Shown here: positions 22,984 through 31,134 of the stretch, piece after piece
Numbering within the stretch: position 1 is the first letter of the stretch
How the letters are laid out: every line of letters starts with the position of its first letter
Assembly (NCBI RefSeq): GCF_943912385.1
Contig: NZ_CALTTY010000016.1
Span: forward strand, 1-32,728
Length of the DNA stretch: 32,728 bases
Origin: an uncultured Anaerococcus sp.
GTDB lineage: Bacteria > Bacillota > Clostridia > Tissierellales > Peptoniphilaceae
Reading direction: 5' to 3'
Made by a program: the position numbers and the translations under genes
Notes under the pieces: model-generated
The model's database searches: none
What the model was told of the DNA's origin: nothing
The model's input: the letters and a program-made list of their open reading frames with translations, nothing else

Positions 22984-23010
22984 CAAATTAAGCCCGACCA
23001 AGGTCGGGCT
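22984..23010 (-). terminator. Terminator of the folA operon (minus strand)
   Basis: AGCCCGACC and GGTCGGGCT are perfect 9-bp arms (22991-23010). On the minus strand the stem is followed by TTAATTTG, so it mainly serves the folA transcript. It may also stop thi transcripts less efficiently. Confidence 0.7.
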
Positions 23011-23038
23011 CTACTGTTAATAAGAAATATTTACTTAT

Positions 23039-23284
23039 TTATAGAAATTCCACTTCAGATTCGCCTATAACAACAGAAGGCACTCCTGCCTTGTGTTTTT
23101 TCCTTACTTCTCTATAACCATCTAAAGTATCCCTATATTTTAAAAATAATTTCAGACTTGCCATAGAAGATGTGATGTTTACTAGATCATAATCATCATA
23201 TTTCTTTGAACCTTCTTCAATTTCTCCTAAAATGCCCGCGCAGTCTGGGCATAGGTCGGATACAAATAGAATCTTATCTTTCAT
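23039..23284 (-). CDS. Thioredoxin-fold (glutaredoxin-like) small protein
   Basis: This 81-residue cytosolic protein has a redox motif C12-PD-C15 (SDLCPDC) after a first beta strand and a cis-proline site at GVPSVVIG, both hallmarks of the glutaredoxin/thioredoxin fold. The middle is helical (ASLKLFLKYRDTLDGYREV). Its start overlaps the end of folA by 4 bases (ATGA), so the two are made together. It is probably a thiol-disulfide oxidoreductase; the partner is unknown. A CPDC motif is seen in some glutaredoxin-like proteins of anaerobes. Confidence 0.7.
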   Translation of the reverse strand: MKDKILFVSDLCPDCAGILGEIEEGSKKYDDYDLVNITSSMASLKLFLKYRDTLDGYREVRKKHKAGVPSVVIGESEVEFL

Positions 23285-23769
23285 TGTTTTTCCTTTCTTT
23301 TATATCTTACAAACTTAATCTTTTTTCCTTCATCATCTATTGGGTCAGACTCCTCTACGATTTCAAAATCAGGGTCTTCATCAAAATTATTAAGGTAGGT
23401 ATCTGCCGCACTTTCCGCATCAATTTTTGTAATGATTGCCTCATCGATCTCATTAAGGAAAAGGTCACAGATTTCAGCTCCACCAATTACGAAGGCTTCT
23501 TTGTCAGAATTTTCGGCATAAGAAATAATTTCTTTAACGTCATTAAAAACCAAGGCACCTTCCCTTTTAAGGTTTTTATCCCTGGTTAAAATTATATTTT
23601 CCCTATCAGGAAGGGCACGTCCCATAGAATCAAAGGTCTTTCTTCCCATTATTACAAGGCCACCGGTCGTGGTATCCTTAAAATGCCTAAGATCTTTTTT
23701 TAGGTCATAGAGCATTTTATTATCCTTACCGATAGCCCGGTTTTTATCAACTGCTAGTATTAATTTCAT
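23281..23769 (-). CDS. folA: Dihydrofolate reductase
   Basis: From ATG at 23769 it has 162 residues. A GTG at 23775 would add two, but it is too close to AGGAGAG. The DHFR fold is clear: LILAVDKNRAIGKDNKMLYDLKKDLRHFK with the catalytic acidic residue, GLVIMGRKTFDSMGRALPDR for cofactor binding, and AFVIGGAEICDLFL. It reduces dihydrofolate to tetrahydrofolate with NADPH. It is the first gene of a two-gene minus-strand operon, divergent from the chromate-type transporter. CTTAC and GTAAG arms (23781-23807) in the 60-base gap might be an operator. Confidence 0.93.
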   Translation of the reverse strand: MKLILAVDKNRAIGKDNKMLYDLKKDLRHFKDTTTGGLVIMGRKTFDSMGRALPDRENIILTRDKNLKREGALVFNDVKEIISYAENSDKEAFVIGGAEICDLFLNEIDEAIITKIDAESAADTYLNNFDEDPDFEIVEESDPIDDEGKKIKFVRYKRKEKQ

Positions 23770-23829
23770 ATCCACCTCTCCTTACTTATACCCAAAAAAA
23801 TAGTAAGATATAGGTAGAAAGAGGATGAT

Positions 23830-24393
23830 ATGGAAAAGAAAAATAAATTATGGCAAATCTTTAAATCAACTCTCTATCTATCAGCCTTCACCTTTGGCGG
23901 AGGCTATGTGATATTGACTTTGATGAAAGATACCTTTGTAGATAAATTAAAATGGATAGATAAGGACGATATGCTAGATATGGCAGCCATAGCCCAGTCA
24001 GCGCCAGGAGCTGTGGCTATAAATGCATCAATAGTTGTAGGCTTCGAGACGGCAGGCCTTCCCGGCATGCTTGTCGCCATATTGGGTACGGCTATCCCAC
24101 CCCTTGTAATAATTTCCGTTATATCCATGTTTTATGAAGCTTTTATTGCAAATAAATATATAGCAAACTTCCTAAAAGGCATGCAGGCAGCTATAGCCGC
24201 CTTGATTTTTAAGGTGAGTTTTGATATGGCAAGGGACTTACTTAAGGAAAAATCAATCTTTATCCCTATTATAATGGTCGTCGCTTTTATCTTAGGATAT
24301 TTCCTCAAGGTAAATATAGTCTATATTATAGGGGGACTAATCCTTATTGGCCTTGTAAATGCACTTATAAAAAGGAGGGGACATGCTAATTAA
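23830..24393 (+). CDS. Chromate transporter family subunit 1 (short CHR)
   Basis: The 187-residue membrane protein is one CHR domain with about five to six helices and the family motifs FTFGGGYVILTLM at the N-terminus and SAPGAVAINASIVVGFETAGLPG. Long ChrA proteins fuse two such domains; here they are two adjacent genes, so the transporter is probably a heterodimer of opposite topology. The family is named for chromate efflux, but the native anion in anaerobes is uncertain. It overlaps the next gene by 11 bases. Confidence 0.85.
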   Translation: MEKKNKLWQIFKSTLYLSAFTFGGGYVILTLMKDTFVDKLKWIDKDDMLDMAAIAQSAPGAVAINASIVVGFETAGLPGMLVAILGTAIPPLVIISVISMFYEAFIANKYIANFLKGMQAAIAALIFKVSFDMARDLLKEKSIFIPIIMVVAFILGYFLKVNIVYIIGGLILIGLVNALIKRRGHAN

Positions 24394-24937
24394 ATTATTT
24401 ATAAGCTTTTTTAAGATAGGACTTTTTTCCTTCGGTGGGGGCTATGCAGCCCTTGCACTTATTCAACAGGAGGTAGTCGTGGAAAACGGCTGGCTTGCCC
24501 TAGGAGAATTTAACGACCTAATTACAATAAGCCAAATGACCCCGGGACCAATAGCCCTAAATTCAGCCACCTTTGTAGGCCAAAGGGTAGCAGGCTTTCC
24601 AGGAAGTCTAGCCGCAAGCCTAGGCGGTATCCTTCCATCAGCGATAATAGTAGGCAGCCTATCGTTTTTTTATAAAAAATATAAGGACCTTGATAGCTTA
24701 AATGAAGTATTGAAATTTCTAAGACCTGCTATAGTAGTCATGGTCCTAATAGCAGGGCTAGACATACTCCAAACCGCACTTTTTGATGTAAATCCTGTGG
24801 CTTTTGAAAATCTTGATATAAGGATGTTAGGCCTATTTATAGGAGCCTTCATAATAATGCAAAAAAAAGACTACGACCCAATAAAGGTAATGGTCGCAAG
24901 CGGGGTTATTTATTTGGCCCTGGGTATTGTGGTGTAG
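24383..24937 (+). CDS. Chromate transporter family subunit 2 (short CHR)
   Basis: This 184-residue CHR domain repeats the motifs of its partner: FSFGGGYAALALIQQEVV near residue 15 and QMTPGPIALNSATFVGQRVAGFPGS near residue 55. A strong AAGGAGGGG lies inside the end of subunit 1, indicating coupled synthesis in equal amounts. About six membrane helices. It is followed after 13 bases by a lipoprotein gene without an intervening terminator. Confidence 0.85.
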   Translation: MLIKLFISFFKIGLFSFGGGYAALALIQQEVVVENGWLALGEFNDLITISQMTPGPIALNSATFVGQRVAGFPGSLAASLGGILPSAIIVGSLSFFYKKYKDLDSLNEVLKFLRPAIVVMVLIAGLDILQTALFDVNPVAFENLDIRMLGLFIGAFIIMQKKDYDPIKVMVASGVIYLALGIVV

Positions 24938-24950
24938 GGGATTTAAAAAG

Positions 24951-25637
24951 ATGAAAAAAATATTTTTATTAATATTTTGTATTTTTATGTCAGGATGTAC
25001 TCAAAAGGAAGAAGTAAAAGAAGAAACAAAAAATGGAATATCTAAGACCCTATCTGAAGAAGATATAGTTTATGAAGCCTTAAATGGGAAGAACTTGAAG
25101 GATAATTTTGAAAGTTCTGAATCCTATAGTTCGCTTAATTTTTATGATGAGGGAGAATTTGATGGAGATTTCTTATCGGATTCTGATATAGATGGTAAAG
25201 ATTATGGCCTAAGGGAAGTAAGTGAAGAGACCTACCATAGGTCAGAAATCCACAAGTCTGTATTTTCAGGAAGATTTAGCTTAGGCCCTAGGATATCTGA
25301 TGGGATTTACAAGTTAGACCTGGTCGATTTTACTATAAACAATGAGATAGGACCAGATGTAGAAATAAAATACCAGTCCTGGGTGGACTTTGCCCATGGT
25401 TTAAGTGAGGGTGATGAGTATATACTCTACCTAAAGGGAGCAAGGCTTGATCCTTATCTTTTGGAAAACAACCAGTATAAACTAGAAGACTTAAAAAACT
25501 ATGACGACCACGAAAGTTCTGATAAGGATAATAACGACTATGGGGAGGACTATATGGCCTATGATATAATAATCTACAACAAGACTAAAAAGTTAGTCCT
25601 CACTCCCCATGATAAGTGGGCTCTTACCCAGTACTAA
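24951..25637 (+). CDS. Uncharacterised lipoprotein
   Basis: From ATG 24951 it has 228 residues. It begins with a lipoprotein signal peptide, MKKIFLLIFCIFMSGC, with a lipobox ending at Cys16, so it should be anchored on the outer face of the membrane. The mature part is very acidic (runs of Asp, Glu and Ser), probably beta-rich after residue 90, and matches no family I recognise. It may share a transcript with the CHR genes upstream, but a functional link is not shown. An in-frame ATG at 24927 would spoil the signal peptide. A perfect terminator follows. Confidence 0.75.
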   Translation: MKKIFLLIFCIFMSGCTQKEEVKEETKNGISKTLSEEDIVYEALNGKNLKDNFESSESYSSLNFYDEGEFDGDFLSDSDIDGKDYGLREVSEETYHRSEIHKSVFSGRFSLGPRISDGIYKLDLVDFTINNEIGPDVEIKYQSWVDFAHGLSEGDEYILYLKGARLDPYLLENNQYKLEDLKNYDDHESSDKDNNDYGEDYMAYDIIIYNKTKKLVLTPHDKWALTQY

Positions 25638-25656
25638 AATAAATATGAGCATTAAG

Positions 25657-25695
25657 AAATATCCAGACTAGCAAAGTTCTGGATATTTTATTTTT
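25657..25695 (+). terminator. Terminator after the lipoprotein gene
   Basis: AAATATCCAGA (25657-25667) pairs perfectly with TCTGGATATTT (25678-25688), followed by TATTTTT. Strong. Confidence 0.88.
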
Positions 25696-25726
25696 AAAAG
25701 GTGCATAAAATGTTTTAAAATAAAAA

Positions 25727-25750
25727 TCCAAACGTTTTCTGTGATATAAT
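25727..25750 (+). promoter_or_regulatory. LacI-type operator and extended -10 promoter
   Basis: TGA-TATAAT (25742-25750) is an extended -10. Just upstream, TCCAAACGTTTTCT (25727-25740) has the central CG-containing palindrome AAACGTTT typical of LacI/CcpA-family operators. It could serve autoregulation of the regulator gene or catabolite control. Confidence 0.5.
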
Positions 25751-25800
25751 AAGAATATGAAGTATACTAGATACCTAAAGATTTTATTAAAGAGGCTAGC

Positions 25801-26811
25801 ATGGATATTTATGATATAGCAAAAAAGTCGGGTTATTCAACTGCGACTGTTTCAAGGGTTATTAATAAATCGCCCAAGGTCAGTGATAAGGCGAGAAAGA
25901 TTATTGAAGAGATTATAGAAGAGTCAAACTATAAGCCAAATAGGGTGGCTAGGAGTCTTGCAAAGAAGTCTACCCAGATGATTGGTATCATGGTGCCTGA
26001 TATAAGGGGACACTTTGCTAGCCAGTCTGCCTATGAACTTGAAAGAAGGCTCGATGAACTTGGCTATACGACTCTTTTGTGTGTGACAACTAATAGCTAT
26101 AAGAAGAAATTATCCTACCTTGATATCCTGGTTGAAAGCAAGGTGGATGCAATTATCGGGGTTGGTTCAACCTACGAGGAAAAAAGGATATATGAAAAGT
26201 TAAAAAATATGTCAGTTATCATCCCCATGGCTCTTTTAAATGTAAAGACCAGTGATGAAAATGAGAAGATCGTCAATGTCTATATAGATGAGATCGAGGC
26301 CATGGACCAAGCTGTTAAGATTTTTAAAGACAATGGCTATAAAAGACCTCTTTATGTATCTATGGATACAGGGTTTAGGTCAAGGTCCTATATAGCAAAA
26401 AAATCAGGTTTTGTGGAAGCCCTATATAAGTACTATGACGGTGCTAACTTTGTAGAATTTAAGGTAAAAAATTCTGAGGAAGACCTGGACCGCTTGGTTA
26501 AATTTTTGAAGGAAAATCCTGAATTTGATTCTATTCAATTCGAGCTTGATAAACTTGCTGTAAATGCTTATAAACGTCTAGCAAATTCAAGGATAAAAAT
26601 CCCTGAGGATATAGGGATAATTGGATTTGATAATATTAAGGCTACGGAATTTACTAACCAGGCCATCACTTCTATAGATCAGAGGATATCTGATCAGGTA
26701 GAAATTGCCGTTGATAATCTCCTTAGGATTTTAAATCAGGAGGAGGCAGAGACAAATATTTCCCTTGAAGCAAAATTAATTGAAAAGGAGACAACTTTTA
26801 GGGAATCTTAA
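25801..26811 (+). CDS. LacI-family transcriptional regulator (KdgR-like by context)
   Basis: The 336-residue repressor has an N-terminal LacI headpiece, MDIYDIAKKSGYSTATVSRVIN, with hinge helix YKPNRVARSLAKK, then a periplasmic-binding-type sugar domain (IGIMVPDIRGHFASQ, DAIIGVGS, IGIIGFDNIKATEF, the last being the usual C-terminal block). It lies directly ahead of the KDPG aldolase and KDG kinase genes and likely controls them, responding to a keto-deoxysugar. The effector is inferred from context only. It has its own promoter and terminator, so the catabolic genes are transcribed separately. Confidence 0.85.
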   Translation: MDIYDIAKKSGYSTATVSRVINKSPKVSDKARKIIEEIIEESNYKPNRVARSLAKKSTQMIGIMVPDIRGHFASQSAYELERRLDELGYTTLLCVTTNSYKKKLSYLDILVESKVDAIIGVGSTYEEKRIYEKLKNMSVIIPMALLNVKTSDENEKIVNVYIDEIEAMDQAVKIFKDNGYKRPLYVSMDTGFRSRSYIAKKSGFVEALYKYYDGANFVEFKVKNSEEDLDRLVKFLKENPEFDSIQFELDKLAVNAYKRLANSRIKIPEDIGIIGFDNIKATEFTNQAITSIDQRISDQVEIAVDNLLRILNQEEAETNISLEAKLIEKETTFRES

Positions 26812-26878
26812 TTATTAAAAATGGAAATTATATATTTTTTTATCTAAATTATATAAATAATATATTATTTTTATGCAG

Positions 26879-26924
26879 AGTGCTAATTATTCAAACTTTA
26901 AGGGTGAATAATTGGTGCTTTTTT
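26879..26924 (+). terminator. Terminator after the LacI-type gene
   Basis: A 15-bp stem (26879-26893 with 26905-26919), containing three G-U pairs, is followed by T5 or more. Confidence 0.8.
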
Positions 26925-26945
26925 AATTAAAAAATAAAAAAATGT

Positions 26946-26995
26946 TTTCCGATAACTTGCAAATTAAAAAAAATGCCGCATAGTGGTATCGGAAA
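26946..26995 (+). promoter_or_regulatory. Promoter bracketed by an inverted operator pair
   Basis: TTTCCGATA (26946-26954) and its exact complement TATCGGAAA (26987-26995) are 41 bp apart centre to centre, close to four helix turns. Between them lie a -35-like TTGCAA (26957-26962) and, after 16 bp, a -10-like CATAGT (26979-26984). The layout suits repression by a dimer or looped tetramer, with the LacI-type protein upstream as first candidate. The -10 is only a fair match. Confidence 0.55.
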
Positions 26996-27042
26996 GCGAA
27001 AATAATTGTTTAGAAAACATTAGTTTTAGAAAGGAGTCATTT

Positions 27043-27672
27043 ATGAGTAGAATTACAACAATTCAACAAATTACTAGACTCGGCATAGTGCCAGTAGTTA
27101 GAGCAAATTCAGCTGATCAAGCAATAGAGTTTTGTAAAGGATTAATCGACGGAGGTATCAATACTCTTGAAGTAACTTTTACAATTCCAAATGCAATCGA
27201 AGTATTCCAAAGAATTCAAAAAGAGCTACCAGGAGATACATTACTAGGAGCAGGCACAGTTCTTGATCCAACAACAGCAAGACTTGCTATTATGAATGGG
27301 GCAAAATTTGTAGTAAGTCCATCTTTTGACAAAGAAGTAGCAAAAATGTGCAATATCTACAATATCCCATACATACCAGGATGTGTAACTCCAGCAGAAA
27401 TGCTTGAAGCTTATAAATACGGAGTTGACATAATAAAATTATTCCCTGGTTCTCTTGCAGGTCCATCATATGTAAAGGCTCTACACGGTCCTTACCCACA
27501 CTTCCAAATAATGCCAACAGGTGGTGTTAGCCTTGACAACCTAGAAGATTGGTTTAATGCAGGCGTAGTAGCAGTTGGAGCAGGTTCAAACCTTGTAACA
27601 GGTAGCCGTGAAGAAATAACTAAGAAAGCGAAAGAATATCTAGAAAAAATTGCGGAGGTAAGAAAACAATGA
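27043..27672 (+). CDS. eda: 2-dehydro-3-deoxyphosphogluconate (KDPG) aldolase
   Basis: From ATG 27043 (AAAGGAGT 8 bases upstream) it has 209 residues. A frame start at 26983 lies inside the operator region and is rejected. This class I aldolase splits KDPG into pyruvate and glyceraldehyde 3-phosphate: E43 in TLEVTFT is the catalytic base and K132 in IIKLFPG forms the Schiff base. GAGTV, CVTPAEM and PTGGV are further family blocks. The gene overlaps the kinase gene by 4 bases. No 6-phosphogluconate dehydratase is nearby, so it probably serves uronate or hexuronate-derived KDG breakdown rather than a full Entner-Doudoroff route. Confidence 0.93.
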   Translation: MSRITTIQQITRLGIVPVVRANSADQAIEFCKGLIDGGINTLEVTFTIPNAIEVFQRIQKELPGDTLLGAGTVLDPTTARLAIMNGAKFVVSPSFDKEVAKMCNIYNIPYIPGCVTPAEMLEAYKYGVDIIKLFPGSLAGPSYVKALHGPYPHFQIMPTGGVSLDNLEDWFNAGVVAVGAGSNLVTGSREEITKKAKEYLEKIAEVRKQ

Positions 27673-28694
27673 GTAAAAAAGTTGTAACCCTAGGCGAAAT
27701 AATGTTAAGACTATCCACACCAGGATACGAAAGATTCGTACAAGCTGAAAGCTTTGACGCAATCTATGGTGGTGGAGAAGCAAACGTAGCAGTATCACTT
27801 GCAAACTATGGCTTTGATGCCCACTATGTGACAAAATTACCAAAACACGAAATCGGTCAAGCTGCCCTAAACTCACTTAGAAGATATGGTGTAAACACAG
27901 ATTACATCGTAAGAGGTGGGGAAAGAGTTGGTATCTACTACTCAGAAACAGGTGCTTCATCAAGACCATCAAAGGTAATCTACGACAGATCCAACTCAGC
28001 AATCGCGGAAGCTGATCCAAGCGAATTTGATTTTGAAGAAATCTTCAAAAATGCAAAATGGTTCCACACTTCAGGTATCACACCAGCTATATCTAAAAAT
28101 GGTGCAGAAATCACAAGAGAAGCAATGAAAGCCGCAAAGGCTGCAGGTGCAAAAGTTTCAATCGACCTAAACTACAGAGCAAAACTTTGGACACCAGAAG
28201 AAGCTCAAGAAGTAATGCAAGACTTAATGCAATATGTAGACGTATGTATTGGTAACGAGGAAGACGCATCACTATCTCTAGGATTTACTCCAAAAGGACT
28301 TGATGTAACAAGCGGCAAACTAGATGTAGAAGCCTACCACGAAATCTTCAAACAAATGAAAGAAGAATTTGGCTTTGACATGATAGCCTCATCACTTAGA
28401 GAATCCTACTCAGCAAGCGATAACGGCTGGTCAGCCCTAATCTATGACGGCAAAGACTTCCACCAAGCTCCACAATACGACGTAAGAATCGTTGATAGGG
28501 TAGGCGGCGGCGACAGCTTCGCAGCAGGCCTAATCACAGGCCTACTTGACGGCAAATCACCAGCAGACGCCCTTGACTTCGGTGTGGCAGCAAGTGCCCT
28601 AAAACACACAATTAAAGGCGACTTTAACCACATGTCTAGAGAAGAAGTAGAAGTCCTAGTAGGTGGAGACACATCAGGCAGGGTTCAAAGATAA
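27669..28694 (+). CDS. kdgK: 2-keto-3-deoxygluconate kinase, PfkB family
   Basis: This 341-residue sugar kinase has the N-terminal pattern VTLGEIMLRLSTPG, GGGEANVAVSLANYG for the sugar site, and the C-terminal DRVGGGDSFAAGLITGLL with the catalytic Asp and anion hole. Next to eda it most likely phosphorylates KDG to KDPG. Its start overlaps the aldolase stop (ATGA). The codon choice is unusually A-rich at third positions compared with the thi and suf genes, perhaps for high expression. A terminator follows at 28704. Confidence 0.9.
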   Translation: MSKKVVTLGEIMLRLSTPGYERFVQAESFDAIYGGGEANVAVSLANYGFDAHYVTKLPKHEIGQAALNSLRRYGVNTDYIVRGGERVGIYYSETGASSRPSKVIYDRSNSAIAEADPSEFDFEEIFKNAKWFHTSGITPAISKNGAEITREAMKAAKAAGAKVSIDLNYRAKLWTPEEAQEVMQDLMQYVDVCIGNEEDASLSLGFTPKGLDVTSGKLDVEAYHEIFKQMKEEFGFDMIASSLRESYSASDNGWSALIYDGKDFHQAPQYDVRIVDRVGGGDSFAAGLITGLLDGKSPADALDFGVAASALKHTIKGDFNHMSREEVEVLVGGDTSGRVQR

Positions 28695-28703
28695 GATTTA
28701 AAA

Positions 28704-28733
28704 AAGCGGGATGTTAATCATCCTGCTTATTTT
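28704..28733 (+). terminator. Terminator of the eda-kdgK operon
   Basis: AAGCGGGATG (28704-28713) pairs with CATCCTGCTT (28719-28728), with one G-U pair, followed by ATTTT. Confidence 0.85.
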
Positions 28734-28811
28734 CATAAATAAAAAAGATTGGGGTCTATAAAAGGCAAAACAAAGACCAGCCTTGGTTTTTATTATTAAT
28801 TATAGAAGTAT

Positions 28812-29656
28812 TTACATTTTTTGCTTACCTAACTGCTTTCTTGCTATTTCCCTATACTTTAAAGGGCTAAGGTCGTTATATTTTTAAAAAATCCTACTGA
28901 AATGACTAGGATTATAGTAGCCAACTTCATTTGCTATTTGGTGGATATTCTTGTCGCTAAACAAAAGGAGATATTTTGATTTCTGGATTCTTGTCATTAT
29001 TATATAATTATTTATCGAAGTACCAGTATAGTCCTTAAATTTTCTGGAAATGCTACTGATAGACGTAAAAAAGTGTTTGATAAGTCTTCTAGATTTATAT
29101 CTTTATTATAATTTTCATTTATATATAATTGTAATTTAGCTATTTGTTCATCATAACCATATTGGTTTTGCATCTTCGTAAGGATTTCGTTATTTCTGGT
29201 TAGATTTATCAAAATTTTTGCAATCAGATACGCCGAATTTTCTTGGCAAAAAGTATCTTGATTTTTCACCTCAAGCTCCAGGTCTTCAAAAATCCTTTTA
29301 AAATCATCGTAGGTTTCATCATCTAGGGAAAATTTATGTTGGAAATCACTCCTCCTACTAGATAAAATTGAAATTAAAAAGGAATTCACTATGTGCCTTG
29401 GCAAAAAATCCGAAGAAAATAAGGTGACATACATATCATAAGGAAATTCATTTATTTTTACAGAATGATTTCCAAAGCCATTTATTAATAACAAATCGCC
29501 CTTACTCAGGATAATTTCCTCGTTGTATATTATAAAAGTTGCCGCACCCTCGTTGCATAAAATAATCTCATTTATGTAATGAAAATGATCTATACTTGCA
29601 AGATTTTCTATCTTGTCTATTTCCCTATAAGTAGTTATTTCGTTTTGAAATTTCAT
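28812..29656 (-). pseudogene. AraC-family regulator broken by frameshift and nonsense codon
   Basis: The intact 5' part (29656 down to about 29073) encodes a cupin-like sensor domain and the start of the first helix-turn-helix (YINENYNKDINLEDLSNTF). Adding one T to the T6 tract at 29072-29067 restores a perfect AraC DNA-binding domain: SISSISRKFKDYTGTSINNY, then IANEVGYYNPSHFSRIF. That frame then meets TAA at 28886-28884 where the family has Lys (FKKYN), and after it continues with NDLSPLKYREIARKQ to the natural stop at 28812. So two separate lesions exist. The ungapped frame ends at 29012 and lacks most of the DNA-binding domain. It was probably the activator of the divergent oxidoreductase operon. 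Confidence 0.85.
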
Positions 29657-29674
29657 AGTCTTACCTCTGTTATT

Positions 29675-29702
29675 ATTATATTTAAAAAAGTCAATTTAAC
29701 AA
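29675..29702 (-). promoter_or_regulatory. Promoter of the AraC-type gene
   Basis: On the minus strand TTGTTA (29702-29697) and TATAAT (29680-29675) are separated by 16 bp, about 20 bases ahead of the start codon. Confidence 0.55.
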
Positions 29703-29808
29703 GAAATGTATAGAAATAAGCAAGCAATATCATTGTATAAAATTTAATTATCATATACGATATATATGTAAAGATATAAATTTAGGAGGTTATACAACAA
29801 AATTACTT

Positions 29809-31134
29809 ATGGATAGAAGGAGATTCGATTACAAAGATAAAAACGATTTTATTAATCATTTAAAAAGCAACAGTCAAATTTTAGGCTACAACGACAATTT
29901 AAGACCACTAACTGAAGTTATAAATATAGACGGCAAGGTTGCTCCTAATAGATTTGTAAGCCTCCCAATGGAAGGACAGGATGCTAATAATGGTTCGCCA
30001 AGCGACCTTAGTTTCCATAAATACGAAAGAATAGCAAGGGGCGGTTACGGCTTAATTTGGCTAGAGGCTTGCAGTGTAAACAGTGAGGGTATGAGTAATG
30101 ACGCTCAATTATACATAAACGATGAGACCTACAAAGATTTTAAAAAGCTCAACGAAAGTATAAAAAAAGCAGGTCTTGAAAGCGAATATAAGGCAGAACC
30201 TATAACCATTTTACAATTAAATCATTCTGGAAGATATTCAAATAAAAATGGCAAAGTTAATGCTACAATTATGACCCACAGGGAGAATCTTGATAAAAAA
30301 AGAGGCATAGAAAAAGACCATGAATTGGTTACAGATTCTTACCTTGATGAATTGGTAAATGACTATGTCAAAGCTGCTAGACTTGCAGAACAAGCTGGTT
30401 TCGATGGTGTGGATATTAAGGCCTGTCATGGATATCTTTTATCTGAAGCCCTTGGTTCCTTTGATAGGGAAGGCAAATATGGTGGAAGCTTTGAAAACAG
30501 GATTAAACTAATTTTAACCATTATCGAAGCTATAAAGGCTGATAAGGAATGTGAAGGATTGACCATAGCATCAAGAATTAATGCTTCGGATTTACTAACC
30601 GGATATTGGGGAGTAGATAGGGATGATAATTCAGTTATTAACCTAGATGAGCCAATAAAACTTGTTGGGGAAATGATTAATAAGGGCGTAAGCCTGTTTT
30701 CCATGACTATGGGTAACCCATATTATTATTCATACATAAACAAGCCTTCAAACTTAGCAAAGGACGAAGACGGAATAGTACCAATGAAGTCTTGTGTAAC
30801 TCTACTTGAAACAGCAGCTAAGTTACAGAAGACATATAAAGATGTCCCATTTGTAAATGTAGGATATTCATGGATGAAACAGTACGGAGCAAATGTAGCA
30901 AGCTTTGATATAGAAAATGGAAATATACAACTAGCAGGATTTGGAAGGGGGGCTATTGCTTATGCTGAGCTTCCTAATGATGCAATCAAGGGAGAAATAA
31001 GTCCTAACAAGGCGTGCATATCCTGTAATATATGCAGTAAACTTAAGACAAATGGTTTAATAGCAGGTTGTGCTGTAAGAGAGCCAGATGTATATAGGAA
31101 ATACGTAAAAATATTGAACGGAGGTGAAAAATGA
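29809..31134 (+). CDS. Old yellow enzyme-type NADH:flavin oxidoreductase
   Basis: The 441-residue flavoprotein starts with MDRRRFDYKDKNDF, matching the N-terminus of a known subgroup, so ATG 29809 is well supported. The OYE barrel shows APNRFVSLPMEGQDA, ARGGYGLIWLEA, ILQLNHSGRYS with the substrate His region, and GFDGVDIKACHGYL. The C-terminus has clustered cysteines (ACISCNICSKL, then IAGCAVREPDVY), which could bind a cluster as in enoate/dienoyl reductases, but no flavodoxin-type extension follows. It is expected to reduce an alpha,beta-unsaturated carbonyl compound. The only good ribosome binding site, AGGAGG at 29784-29789, is 19 bases away. It overlaps the SDR gene by 4 bases. Confidence 0.85.
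   Translation: MDRRRFDYKDKNDFINHLKSNSQILGYNDNLRPLTEVINIDGKVAPNRFVSLPMEGQDANNGSPSDLSFHKYERIARGGYGLIWLEACSVNSEGMSNDAQLYINDETYKDFKKLNESIKKAGLESEYKAEPITILQLNHSGRYSNKNGKVNATIMTHRENLDKKRGIEKDHELVTDSYLDELVNDYVKAARLAEQAGFDGVDIKACHGYLLSEALGSFDREGKYGGSFENRIKLILTIIEAIKADKECEGLTIASRINASDLLTGYWGVDRDDNSVINLDEPIKLVGEMINKGVSLFSMTMGNPYYYSYINKPSNLAKDEDGIVPMKSCVTLLETAAKLQKTYKDVPFVNVGYSWMKQYGANVASFDIENGNIQLAGFGRGAIAYAELPNDAIKGEISPNKACISCNICSKLKTNGLIAGCAVREPDVYRKYVKILNGGEK

Noticed and set aside
27043..28694. Recent horizontal transfer of eda-kdgK
   Set aside because: Codon choice is more A-ending than in neighbours, but this is explained as well by high expression; no mobile gene or attachment repeat borders the pair.
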